Shown here: positions 30,444 through 38,526 of the stretch, piece after piece
Layout: each line of letters begins with the position of its first letter
Position numbering within the stretch: the first letter of the stretch is position 1
Assembly (NCBI GenBank): GCA_963833655.1
Contig: CAWHYL010000007.1
Span: 62,001 to 126,000 of the forward strand
From: 3-1-20CM-4-69-9 sp963833655
Lineage (GTDB): Bacteria; Actinomycetota; Thermoleophilia; Gaiellales; Gaiellaceae
Length of the DNA: 64,000 nt
Reading direction: 5' to 3'
The notes under the pieces: model-generated
Told to the model about the DNA's origin: nothing
Databases searched by the model: none
Seen by the model: the letters and a program-made list of their open reading frames with translations, nothing else
Program-made: the position numbers and the translations under genes

Positions 30444-32262
30444 CGGGCTTGTAGCCGCCGAACGCCGACTCGGCAACTCCTTCGCCACCGGTCAATCCCG
30501 CCAGCTGCCGTTGCAGCTCGTCCGCACGGGTGACGGGCAGGAGAGCCTCGACGGTCGACAGCGCGCCGTGCGGGACCGGCGCCTCCACCGCGGCACCGAG
30601 CCGCGCGAGCGCGGGCAGGACAGCGCCGACGGTGCGGGTCGGCACCTCGAGCGTCAGCCGCACGACCGGCTCGCAGACGACCGTCCCGGCACGCTCGAGC
30701 GCCTGCGCGAGCACGAGCGGCGTCAGCTTGCGGAAGTCCGCCGCCGTGCTGGTCGGCCCGCGGAGCGACGGCGGCCCGTCCGCGACGCTGTACGCGCACT
30801 GTGTCATCGTCACGACGCAGTCGACGACCTGCCACCCGCACAGTCCCTGACGGAGCGCAGCGCGCACGTAGCGTTCCATCTGCTCGCGGAAGCTGTCGCG
30901 CGTCTTGTAGACGTAGAGCGGCACGTTCCGTGTATCGACGTCGAGGCGGAACTCCAGCCCGAAGTCGTCCGGAGCGGGGCCGATGCGAAGCCCCATCGTC
31001 GCGTTGTACGGGTTCGTCTCGGCGTGCAGGACCTCGAGCGCCTCGCCCGACCGCACCGGTCGCTCGACAAAGATCGGCGTCGTCTCGTGGAAGACGGCGT
31101 CGACACCGAAGTCCTGGGCGAGCGTCGCCTCGATCACCTCTTTCTGCACCTCGCCGTAGAGCGAGACCGTCAGGTCGCGCCCAGCCTCGTCGCAGACGTC
31201 GATCAGCGGGTCCCCCTCGGCGAGCTGCGCGAGCGCCAGGCGCAAGCGGCGGGCGTCCTCGGGATCACGCGGCGCGACGACGGACTGCAGCGTCGGCGGC
31301 GCGAATTCCCGCCGCGGCATTCGCGGCGGAGGCTCGCCGAGTGTGTCGCCGACCTGCACGTCTCTCAGTCCCCAGACCTTGGCGATCTGGCGCGCGCCGA
31401 CGCTCGGCCGCCGGAAGGCGCCGCCGCGCTCGAAGACCGCAAGCGCAGTGACCTTCTGCTCGTCGACGGCCTCGCGCGTGCGCAGCGTGCCGGAGAACAG
31501 CCGAACGTAGGCGACCTTCTCGCCGGCGGAGCCGCGTTCGATCTTGAAGACGGTCGCCGACAGCGGCCCGTCCGGGCCGCCGGCGGCCGGCGGAAGCAGC
31601 TCGCCCAGCGCCGCGCCGAGCTCGTCGACGCCCTCGCCGCGCATCGCCGAGCCGCTGAACACCGGATACACGAGTGCGCGCCGCGACTGCTCTGCGAGCG
31701 CGGCCTGCGCCCGCTCGGGCGCGACGTTGCCGTCGACGTAGGCGGCCAGAAGCTCGTCGTCGTTCTCGGCGAGGATCTCGATGTCGCGGCCGGGGACGAC
31801 CACGGCCGGTGTGAGGCGTTCGGCGATGTCGCGCACGACGCGGTCGAAGTCGGCGCCGGCGCGGTCGAGCTTGTTCACGAAGAGCAGCGTGGGGATGCGC
31901 AGCCGTCGCAGAGCCCGCATGAGCACACGTGTCTGCGGCTGAACGCCCTCGACACCAGAAACGACGAGCACGGCGCCGTCGAGGACGTTCAACACCCGCT
32001 CGACCTCGGCGATGAAGTCCGGATGGCCGGGGGTGTCGATCAGGTTGACCGTCACATCGTTCAGCTCGAACGAGACAACGGCCGCGCGGATCGTGATGCC
32101 GCGCTGCTGCTCGAGTGGCAGGAAATCGGTCTGGGTCGTCCCCTTGTCGACGCTGCCGACCTCGTCGATCACGCCGGCCGCATGCAGCAGCCGCTCGGTG
32201 AGAGTTGTCTTACCGGCGTCTACATGCGCAACGATCCCCAAGTTCAGCGTTCTGCGAAGCAC
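30433..32262 (-). CDS. Tetracycline-resistance-type ribosomal protection protein (Tet(M)/Otr(A)-like)
   Basis: 609-aa translational GTPase of the EF-G-derived ribosome-protection group. G1 AHVDAGKTT at 12-20, G3 DTPGHPDF, G4 NKLDR. The signature RGITIRAAVVSFELNDVTVNLIDTPGH and the C-terminal domains (PTSTAADFRKLTPLVLAQALERAG, VPHGALSTVEALLPVTR) match Tet(M)/Otr(A) rather than EF-G. Length is slightly shorter than Tet(M) (639 aa). GTG start 8 nt from GGAGGG. Such genes are chromosomal in many soil actinobacteria. Whether it confers resistance here or has a native translational role cannot be told from sequence. Confidence 0.85.
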   Translation of the reverse strand: MLRRTLNLGIVAHVDAGKTTLTERLLHAAGVIDEVGSVDKGTTQTDFLPLEQQRGITIRAAVVSFELNDVTVNLIDTPGHPDFIAEVERVLNVLDGAVLVVSGVEGVQPQTRVLMRALRRLRIPTLLFVNKLDRAGADFDRVVRDIAERLTPAVVVPGRDIEILAENDDELLAAYVDGNVAPERAQAALAEQSRRALVYPVFSGSAMRGEGVDELGAALGELLPPAAGGPDGPLSATVFKIERGSAGEKVAYVRLFSGTLRTREAVDEQKVTALAVFERGGAFRRPSVGARQIAKVWGLRDVQVGDTLGEPPPRMPRREFAPPTLQSVVAPRDPEDARRLRLALAQLAEGDPLIDVCDEAGRDLTVSLYGEVQKEVIEATLAQDFGVDAVFHETTPIFVERPVRSGEALEVLHAETNPYNATMGLRIGPAPDDFGLEFRLDVDTRNVPLYVYKTRDSFREQMERYVRAALRQGLCGWQVVDCVVTMTQCAYSVADGPPSLRGPTSTAADFRKLTPLVLAQALERAGTVVCEPVVRLTLEVPTRTVGAVLPALARLGAAVEAPVPHGALSTVEALLPVTRADELQRQLAGLTGGEGVAESAFGGYKPVSA

Positions 32263-32370
32263 GCGTCATACCCTCCAAGTAGGTCACTGAAGTCCTCTCG
32301 ATTGGGATGAACGCTGTGCGCATCTCGCTCCTTGGTAGATCGACGGGCGCGCGTGCATCATAGTCGTCGC

Positions 32371-33123
32371 GTGACCGATGCGGAGCGGATGCACGACGCA
32401 CTGCGCGAGGCGTTCGAGAGCCTGTACGCCCTCTTCGAGGGCGCACGCTACGAGCGGCGCGACGGCTACGACCTCCTCTTCGTCCCGCAGATCCCGATCG
32501 CGCCCTTCAACGGCGTCTGGCCCCTCGACGACGACGCTGCGCCGCAGCTGGCCCCCGCCCTCGCGGAGATCGAAGCTGCCGGAGTGCCGTGCTCGGTTCA
32601 GCTGCGCGACGGCACCACGCCGGCCTGCGAGGCCGAGGCGAGACGGCTCGGCCTGATCAGCGAGCTGCCGATGCCGGCGATGGTCGTTCGCGAGGCCGAT
32701 CTCCGTGAGCGAGCCGTCGACGGGCTCGCGGTTTCGACCGTGGGCAGCGACGACGACCGTAGGCTGGCGATGGAAACCGCCGCCGCGGGTTTCGGGGCGC
32801 CCTTGTCGATCTTCGAGCCGATCTACCGCGAGCACGTGCTCGCCGTCGAGGGCCTGTGGGTGTACCTCGCCCGCGCCGGCGACGAGGTGGTCTCGACGTC
32901 GATCGGCTTCACGCTCGGCGAGATGACCGGAATCTTCAACGTCGCGACGCCGGCCGCTCACCGCGGACGCGGGTACGGAGCGGCGGTCACTGCGGCAGCA
33001 GCGCGCGGCGGCTTCGACGACGGCGCCGAGCTTGCGTGGCTGCAAGCGAGCGACCTGGGATTCTCCGTCTATCGCGGTCTCGGCTTCCAGCAGGTCGCGA
33101 CCGACCGCCTGCTGACGCGCTGA
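32371..33123 (+). CDS. GNAT family N-acetyltransferase
   Basis: 250-aa protein. The N-terminal half (LREAFESLYALFEGARYERRDGYDLLFVPQIP) is a family-specific extension; the C-terminal half is a GNAT fold with the acetyl-CoA loop GIFNVATPAAHRGRGYGAAVTAAAA and SDLGFSVYRGLGFQQVATDRLL. GTG start chosen at VTDAERM because the upstream stretch is Arg/His-rich and shadow-like. It ends 1 bp from the convergent adenylate cyclase stop. Substrate unknown. Confidence 0.82.
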   Translation: MTDAERMHDALREAFESLYALFEGARYERRDGYDLLFVPQIPIAPFNGVWPLDDDAAPQLAPALAEIEAAGVPCSVQLRDGTTPACEAEARRLGLISELPMPAMVVREADLRERAVDGLAVSTVGSDDDRRLAMETAAAGFGAPLSIFEPIYREHVLAVEGLWVYLARAGDEVVSTSIGFTLGEMTGIFNVATPAAHRGRGYGAAVTAAAARGGFDDGAELAWLQASDLGFSVYRGLGFQQVATDRLLTR

Positions 33124-33124
33124 G

Positions 33125-34495
33125 CTACGGCAGCGCGAACAGGAGGTACGCCTCGAGCGCATCCTCCTTGCCCTTGACGCGCAGACCGCTGCGCCGCTCG
33201 ACGACGGCTCCGTCCGGCAGCTGCTCGTCCGTCTCGGCGCCGATGAGCACACCGCCCGCCGGCGCAAGGCTCTCGAGGCGAGCGCCCGTGTTCACGGTGT
33301 CGCCGACGAGCGGATACGCGACGTGCCCCGCCCCGCCGATCTCGCGCACGACGGCCTCGCCGCTGTTGACGCCGACGCGCACGCGCGGCCAATCCGGATG
33401 CTGCGCAGCGAGGTCGGCGAAGCTGTCCTGCACCGCGAGCGCGGCGCCGGCGGCGCGGATGGCGTGATCCGGTTGGTCGCCGCGGTTGTTGAAGACGGCG
33501 ACGATCCCGTCGCCGATGAATTTCTCCACGACGCCGCCGTGGCTGGTGAGGAGCGGCGCGGCGACACTCCAGTACGCGTTCAGCACGGCCGCGACCTGCG
33601 ACGGCGACGACCGCTCCGCGAAGCCGGTGAAGCCGCCGAGGTCGCCGAAGAGGACGCTGACGTTCTGCCGCCGCTCACGCGTCGTCGGCAGATACAGCTT
33701 GCGAAAGCGCTCGTCACGCCACTCGCGCTGCGCGGCGAAGCCGATGACCAGGCAGGCGGCGACGATCAGGCCGTGCCACTCCCACCAGCTCGCGTGCCAC
33801 GTGCGCTCGCCGGTGACGGCGACGCCGATCAACGCCTCTGACAGCAGGAGGAAGCACGCGATCACGGACGCCGCGAGCAAGCTGCGGCGATGGCGGAAGA
33901 TCTGCCAGTAGCGCGCCGCGCTGACCGCGTAGACGACGGTGCCGAGGATTGCGATCACCAGGATCAGGCGGTCGGTCGCGGCCTCGCCGTTCTGCGTCCG
34001 GAGCGGCGGCAGGTCCAGCACGGTCCAGACGAACCACACGATCATCGTCAGCAGGACGCCCGCGCGCAAGAGCGTCCGGTGACGGATCAGCGCACCTCCG
34101 AACGTCGGCCGCTCGTCGACGAATGCCGAGGCGCCGGCGAACAACGCCGCCACGAACAGGCCGACCGGAATCGCGACCATGAACCCCGGGTGCTCGTTCG
34201 TGAACAGCACCTGCTGCGTGCCGAGTGCATGCAGGCCGAGGAAGCCGCCTGTCGCCATGAACGCGAGCGAGAGCAGCAGCACGCGCGCGTCGCCACGGCG
34301 GTTGGCCGCTTCGCCGGCGGCGAACCCGAGCACGAACGCGAGGCCGCCGACGAACCCGAACACGACGAAGTGCGCCCGGTAGTTCTCGAAATGCGGATCG
34401 AGCTCCCTGCGCAGGAGCAGCGAGACAAGGCCGACAAGCGGCAAAACGGCCGCCAGCACCGCCACGGCCGCACGCGTCAAAGAGTGAAACCTCAT
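33125..34495 (-). CDS. Membrane-anchored class III adenylate/guanylate cyclase
   Basis: 456-aa protein. The first 270 residues hold about seven membrane helices. The C-terminal catalytic domain begins NVSVLFGDLGGFTGFAERSSP with the first metal Asp, has KFIGDGIVAVFNN with the second, and VGDTVNTGARLES with the transition-state Asn and Arg. It then closes with VKGKEDALEAYLL, the usual substrate-region signature of two-component-like cyclases. ATG start; a TTG four codons earlier is possible. It probably makes cAMP in response to a membrane signal. It follows the cysteine synthase gene by 47 bp. Confidence 0.88.
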   Translation of the reverse strand: MRFHSLTRAAVAVLAAVLPLVGLVSLLLRRELDPHFENYRAHFVVFGFVGGLAFVLGFAAGEAANRRGDARVLLLSLAFMATGGFLGLHALGTQQVLFTNEHPGFMVAIPVGLFVAALFAGASAFVDERPTFGGALIRHRTLLRAGVLLTMIVWFVWTVLDLPPLRTQNGEAATDRLILVIAILGTVVYAVSAARYWQIFRHRRSLLAASVIACFLLLSEALIGVAVTGERTWHASWWEWHGLIVAACLVIGFAAQREWRDERFRKLYLPTTRERRQNVSVLFGDLGGFTGFAERSSPSQVAAVLNAYWSVAAPLLTSHGGVVEKFIGDGIVAVFNNRGDQPDHAIRAAGAALAVQDSFADLAAQHPDWPRVRVGVNSGEAVVREIGGAGHVAYPLVGDTVNTGARLESLAPAGGVLIGAETDEQLPDGAVVERRSGLRVKGKEDALEAYLLFALP

Positions 34496-34542
34496 GTCTC
34501 GCAACTGTCTTCGGAGGACGCGCAGCAGCGCGGTTTTCTTCC

Positions 34543-35460
34543 CTACGCGTACGGCGGGACGCTCATGTACTTGAAACCGCTGTCGACGGCGAGCGTGACG
34601 ATGACGGCGTCGGGACCGAGCCGCTCCGCGAGCCGGTGCGCGCCGACGACATTCGCGCCGGTCGAGATCCCCGCGAAGATCCCCTCCTCGTGCGCGAGCC
34701 GCAGCGTCATCGCGAGGGCCTCGTCGTCCTCGATCGCCTCGATGTGGTCGACCTTCGACGCATCCCACAACGGCATCACGAACCCGGCCCATCCCTGCAT
34801 CGCGAACGATCCGGACGTCCCGGCGGTGATCGCCGCCGAGCCGGCGGGCTCGTGAGCCTGGATGAAGACGCCCCGCGGCTTGAGCCCCTCGGAGATCCCC
34901 AGCACCGACCCCGCCGTCCCGAGCCCGTGGCAGAACGCGGTGACGCGGCCGCGTGTCCCCTCCCAGATCTCCGCGGCGAGGTGGTCGCGGTAGTGCGGGA
35001 TCGGATACGGGTTGTTGAACTGATCCGTCGCGTAGTGACCCGGCAGCGCCGCGAGCTCGCCGGCCCGCTGGATCATGTTCTGGATGTCCTGCGGCGTGAC
35101 GCGCGGACGGCCCTCGACGGACTTCACGACGTCGAGCTCGGCGCCGAGCGCGCGCACGAGCTGAAAACGCTCTTGCGTGAAGCAGTCCGCCATCACGATC
35201 ACGCAGCGGTAGCCCTTGGCGCGGCAGACGAGAGCGAGTGCCGGCCCGGTGCTGCCGCCCGTGTACTCGACGACGGTGTCGCCGTCCTTCAGCAGGCCGT
35301 CGCGCTCGGCACCCTCGATCATCGCGACGGCCATCCGGTCCTTGAGCGAGCCGCTCGGGTTGCGGTACTCGAGCTTCACCCACAGCTGCGCGCCGTTGGC
35401 CGGCGCGCAGCGTGTCAGGCGGACGAGCGGCGTGTTGCCGATCGCGTCGAGGATCGTCAT
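34543..35460 (-). CDS. PLP-dependent cysteine synthase family protein
   Basis: 305-aa fold-type II PLP enzyme. Lys40 in SGSLKDR is the Schiff-base lysine; EYTGGSTGPALALV binds the cofactor phosphate/substrate. GNTPLVRL at the N-terminus and ATDQFNNPYPIPHYR, GTAGSVLGISEGLKP later fit the cysteine synthase/cystathionine beta-synthase group. The substrate loop reads TGGSTG rather than the CysK-typical TSGNTG, so the amino-acid substrate may differ. Its ATG overlaps the DUF4242 stop by 4 bp, so the two are coupled. Confidence 0.88.
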   Translation of the reverse strand: MTILDAIGNTPLVRLTRCAPANGAQLWVKLEYRNPSGSLKDRMAVAMIEGAERDGLLKDGDTVVEYTGGSTGPALALVCRAKGYRCVIVMADCFTQERFQLVRALGAELDVVKSVEGRPRVTPQDIQNMIQRAGELAALPGHYATDQFNNPYPIPHYRDHLAAEIWEGTRGRVTAFCHGLGTAGSVLGISEGLKPRGVFIQAHEPAGSAAITAGTSGSFAMQGWAGFVMPLWDASKVDHIEAIEDDEALAMTLRLAHEEGIFAGISTGANVVGAHRLAERLGPDAVIVTLAVDSGFKYMSVPPYA

Positions 35461-35702
35461 GTGGCCGCCGGGACCGGGTCCGGCCTCACGACCACCGTGT
35501 CGGCCCCTCGAAGCTCCGCGGCGGGCATGTCCGGGCGGAACGCATGCTCGCGGATCTTCTCAGGGCTCGACGCCTCGTAGATGCAGATCATCCCGAGGCA
35601 CCCGTCGGACTCGCCGGCCAAGGTCGCGTTCGAGCTCGACGCGTACGGAATGATGGGGACGTCGGCTTCGTGGTCCACGACGACCCGGCGTACCTCGACC
35701 AT
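35457..35702 (-). CDS. DUF4242-like small protein
   Basis: 81-aa protein. The C-terminal part CLGMICIYEASSPEKIREHA is the DUF4242 signature (C-V-Y-E-A-x-x-E-x-I-R-E-H-A), a family with ferredoxin-like fold and proposed nickel binding. The N-terminal strand is divergent. The ATG shares the tetranucleotide CATG with the divergent TOPRIM gene's ATG, so one of the two starts may be misplaced; a GTG at codon 9 is an alternative. Coupled to the cysteine synthase gene. Confidence 0.65.
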   Translation of the reverse strand: MVEVRRVVVDHEADVPIIPYASSSNATLAGESDGCLGMICIYEASSPEKIREHAFRPDMPAAELRGADTVVVRPDPVPAAT

Positions 35703-36237
35703 GCCAGAGCAGCCATCCACCGTCGTCTTCGTCGAAGGCGCGAGCGACCGCGCCGCGCTCCTGAAGCTCGCCGAGCGCCGGGGTCGCGACCTGCACGCGG
35801 AGGGTGTCGACGTCGTCGCGATCGGCGGCGCGCACGCGCTGCCGCGGTTCCTTGCGTCGGCGCCGCGCGCCAGGCTCGTCGGGCTCTGCGACGCCGGCGA
35901 GGAGCGTGAGTTCACGCGTGCGCTGGAGCATGTCTATGTCTGCGACCCGGACCTCGAAGACGAGCTGATCCGGGCCGTCGGTGCCGAGCGGCTCCAGCAG
36001 ATCATCGAGGCGCAGGGCGAGCTGCAGTCGTTCCGCACGCTGCAGAAGCAGCCGTTCCAGCGGGCGCGGACGATTGAGCAGCAGCTTCGCGTCTTTCTCG
36101 CAAACCGGAAGATCAGATACGCCGAGCTGCTCGTCGGCGAGCTCGACCTGGCTAGGGTGCCGCGCCCGCTCGACGAGCTGCTCGAGGCTGTAGGCGCTCC
36201 TCCGGCGTCGCCCCCGCGGCCGCCTGCTCGCTGCTGA
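35701..36237 (+). CDS. TOPRIM (OLD-type) nuclease-like protein
   Basis: 178-aa protein with a TOPRIM core: TVVFVEGASDRAALLKLAERRGR (the catalytic Glu in V-E-G), VDVVAIGGAHALPRFLA, and LVGLCDAGEE where most relatives have D-x-D. The rest (CDPDLEDELIRAVGAERLQQIIEAQGELQSFRTLQKQP, LANRKIRYAELLVGEL) matches the stand-alone TOPRIM proteins of Actinobacteria. It lacks the ATPase domain of full OLD nucleases. Its 3' end overlaps the convergent MFS gene by 86 bp, unusually long here. Role unknown; possibly DNA repair or phage defence. Confidence 0.75.
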   Translation: MPEQPSTVVFVEGASDRAALLKLAERRGRDLHAEGVDVVAIGGAHALPRFLASAPRARLVGLCDAGEEREFTRALEHVYVCDPDLEDELIRAVGAERLQQIIEAQGELQSFRTLQKQPFQRARTIEQQLRVFLANRKIRYAELLVGELDLARVPRPLDELLEAVGAPPASPPRPPARC

Positions 36238-37741
36238 CCTCGGCCACCGGGCCGACCGTCGTCCGCAGCGGCACCTCCTTCAGCAGCCAGGCGAGCCCGG
36301 CGGGGATCACGGCCAAGACCACGCCCCAGAGGAAGACGCCGTGCAGCGCCTGCGCGAAGGCAGTGAGGAAGTCGGCGTGAACGAGCGGCGGCAGGTGCTT
36401 CGCCTGCTCCGGCTGAATGTGGACGCCGCTCCCGAGCCGTGCCGTGACGCCGTGCGGCAGCTTCGCCAGCTGGTCGGCGAGCCGGGTGGCGAAGATCGTC
36501 CCGAAGATGGCGACGCCGAAGGAGCCGCCGACCGACCGGAAGAACGTCGCCGTCGACGTGGCAACGCCGATGTCCTTCGGTGCGACGTCGTTCTGCACCA
36601 CGAGCACGAGAACCTGCATCACCAGGCCGATGCCGACTCCGACGACGAGCATGTAGATCGAGGCGAGCCACGGCGCGGTGCCGACGCCGAGCCGGGAGAG
36701 CAGGAACATCCCGACGACGAGCACGAGCGTGCCGACGATCGGGAAGATCCGGTAGCGCCCGATGCGGCTGATGATGCGCCCGGAGGCAATCGCCGCGACG
36801 AGCAGCCCCGCCATCAGCGGCAACAGGCGCAGGCCGGAGCTCGTCGGGCTCGCGCCGTAGACGAGCTGGAGGTAGAGCGGGATGAAGACGATCGCGCCGA
36901 ACATCGCCATCCCGATCGTGAAGCCCATCGCGTTCGACACGGCGAAGACGCTCGAGCGGAACAGCTTCAGCGGCAGGATCGGCTCCGCCGCGCGCGTCTC
37001 CCACCAGATGAACGTCCCGAGGAGCACGACTCCCACAACCCCCAGCCCGACGATCGTGGACGAGCCCCACGCGTACTGGCTCCCGCCCCAGGTCGCCACG
37101 AGGATCAGCGAGGCGACGCTCGCACTCAGCAGCGCGGCGCCGAGCCAGTCGATCGAATGGCGCACCGTCGGCGTGTGGAGGTGCAGCCGGGTGATGACGA
37201 TCAGCACGGCGAGCGCGCCGATCGGCAAGTTGACGTAGAAGACCCAGCGCCACGAGAGGTTGTCGACGAGGAAGCCGCCGAGCAGCGGCCCGGCAACGGA
37301 CGCCACCGCGAACACTGAGCCGATCAAGCCCATGTAACGCCCGCGCTCGCGCGGGGGAACGATGTCCGCGATGATCGCCTGCGCGCTGACCATGAGGCCG
37401 CCGGCGCCGATTCCCTGCAGCGCACGGAAGGCGATCAGCTGTTCCATCGTCTGCGACAGGCCCGCGAGCATCGAGCCCGCCAGGAAGATCAGGATCGCCG
37501 CGAGGAAGATGGGCTTGCGCCCGGTCATGTCGCCGAGCTTCCCGTAGAGCGGGGTCGAAACCGTCGACGCGAGCAGATACGACGTCACGACCCAGGAGAG
37601 ATGGTTGAGGCCGCCGAGGTCGCCGACGATCGTCGGCAGCGCCGTCGACACGATCGTCTGGTCGAGCGCGGCGAGGAACATGCCGAGCATCAGCGCGGCG
37701 AACACCATCCGCAGCGCCCGGCCTTCGAGGCCCTCGCTCAC
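36152..37741 (-). CDS. MFS drug efflux transporter (EmrB/QacA, 14-TM type)
   Basis: 529-aa exporter. MVFAALMLGMFLAALDQTIVSTALPTIVGDLGG holds the motif-D1 signature of drug:H+ antiporter family 2; GKLGDMTGRKPIF is motif A; AFRALQGIGAGGLMVSAQAIIADIV is motif B; SVAGPLLGGFLVD is motif C. Fourteen helices are expected from length. GTG start overlaps the upstream TetR stop by 4 bp, so it is co-transcribed with its probable repressor. Substrate unknown; likely hydrophobic drugs. The tail is Ala/Arg-rich and overlaps the TOPRIM gene. Confidence 0.9.
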   Translation of the reverse strand: MSEGLEGRALRMVFAALMLGMFLAALDQTIVSTALPTIVGDLGGLNHLSWVVTSYLLASTVSTPLYGKLGDMTGRKPIFLAAILIFLAGSMLAGLSQTMEQLIAFRALQGIGAGGLMVSAQAIIADIVPPRERGRYMGLIGSVFAVASVAGPLLGGFLVDNLSWRWVFYVNLPIGALAVLIVITRLHLHTPTVRHSIDWLGAALLSASVASLILVATWGGSQYAWGSSTIVGLGVVGVVLLGTFIWWETRAAEPILPLKLFRSSVFAVSNAMGFTIGMAMFGAIVFIPLYLQLVYGASPTSSGLRLLPLMAGLLVAAIASGRIISRIGRYRIFPIVGTLVLVVGMFLLSRLGVGTAPWLASIYMLVVGVGIGLVMQVLVLVVQNDVAPKDIGVATSTATFFRSVGGSFGVAIFGTIFATRLADQLAKLPHGVTARLGSGVHIQPEQAKHLPPLVHADFLTAFAQALHGVFLWGVVLAVIPAGLAWLLKEVPLRTTVGPVAEVSSEQAAAGATPEERLQPRAARRAGAAP

Positions 37742-38376
37742 CGGTGCTGGCTCTCCAGCACGCGGGTCAGCTGCGGGCGCGTCAACGCCGGTGCGGCGGG
37801 CGGCGTTGCCGCAGCCGGGCGCAGCCCGTCGAACAGGAAGCCGAGGTACCGGCGCCAGTGACCCGGCGCGGCGGTCTCCGTCAGCTCGATGACGCGCCCG
37901 GCCGTCCAGATGACGAGCGGGACGTCGTCGATGGTGAAGTCGCGGCGCAAGGCCCCCTGCTCGTGCGCGCGTTCGATCACGCCGGCGAGCAGCGGCCGGA
38001 TGCGAGCGCGCATCGCCTCTGCACGGCTGGCGCCGTGTGCGCGCGCCGCGACGATGTCCTTGACGCCGCGATTCGCCGCATGCAGCGCCAGGATGCGCTC
38101 GAAGAAGTTCGTCAGCCCGGCCCACGCGTCCTCGGCGTCGGCCGCTTCGCGCGCGATCTCGATGATCTCCGCGAAGGCATCCTCGAGCACGGCGTCGATC
38201 AGCTCGTCCTTCGTCGGAAAGTGGCGGTAGAGCGTTCCCATCCCGACGCCGGCGTGCTGCGTGATCTCCTCGACGGACACCTCGACGCCCTTCTCGGCGA
38301 AGAGCTCGCGCGCGCTCGCGACGAGACGCTCTCGGTTGCGCTTGGCATCGCTGCGGATCGAGATCGTGGTGCTCAA
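37738..38376 (-). CDS. TetR family regulator of the adjacent MFS pump
   Basis: 212-aa repressor. HTH: RNRERLVASARELFAEKGVEVSVEEITQHAGVGMGTLYRHFPTKDELIDAVLEDAF. The C-terminal domain is of the TetR_C type with LTNFFERILALHAANRGVKDIV and Arg-rich helices. It heads a two-gene operon with the efflux pump (4-bp overlap). A short inverted repeat 20 bp upstream of its start is a candidate operator for autoregulation. Confidence 0.9.
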   Translation of the reverse strand: MSTTISIRSDAKRNRERLVASARELFAEKGVEVSVEEITQHAGVGMGTLYRHFPTKDELIDAVLEDAFAEIIEIAREAADAEDAWAGLTNFFERILALHAANRGVKDIVAARAHGASRAEAMRARIRPLLAGVIERAHEQGALRRDFTIDDVPLVIWTAGRVIELTETAAPGHWRRYLGFLFDGLRPAAATPPAAPALTRPQLTRVLESQHR

Positions 38377-38392
38377 GTCCCCAGCGTAGCAG

Positions 38393-38414
38393 AAACGGAG
38401 TGTGCGCTCCGCTT
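38393..38414. promoter_or_regulatory. Candidate TetR operator
   Basis: AAACGGAG-TGTGCG-CTCCGCTT: arms CGGAG/CTCCG perfect, extended by AA/TT with one mismatch. It lies directly upstream of the TetR-MFS operon. Confidence 0.45.
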
Positions 38415-38526
38415 AGCTCTGGCGTGCGCGCGATTCTTGGTCCATAGTGTGTGTGGGCGTTGCTCCTGCGGCCCTCGTCCATTCAACCGATGACGAGTTC
38501 GCAGCGAAGCAGGGGCTAGAAGCCGG

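Noticed and set aside
30316..32310. 664-aa plus-strand frame opposite the Tet(M)-like gene
   Set aside because: Shadow; codon positions and motifs support only the minus-strand GTPase.
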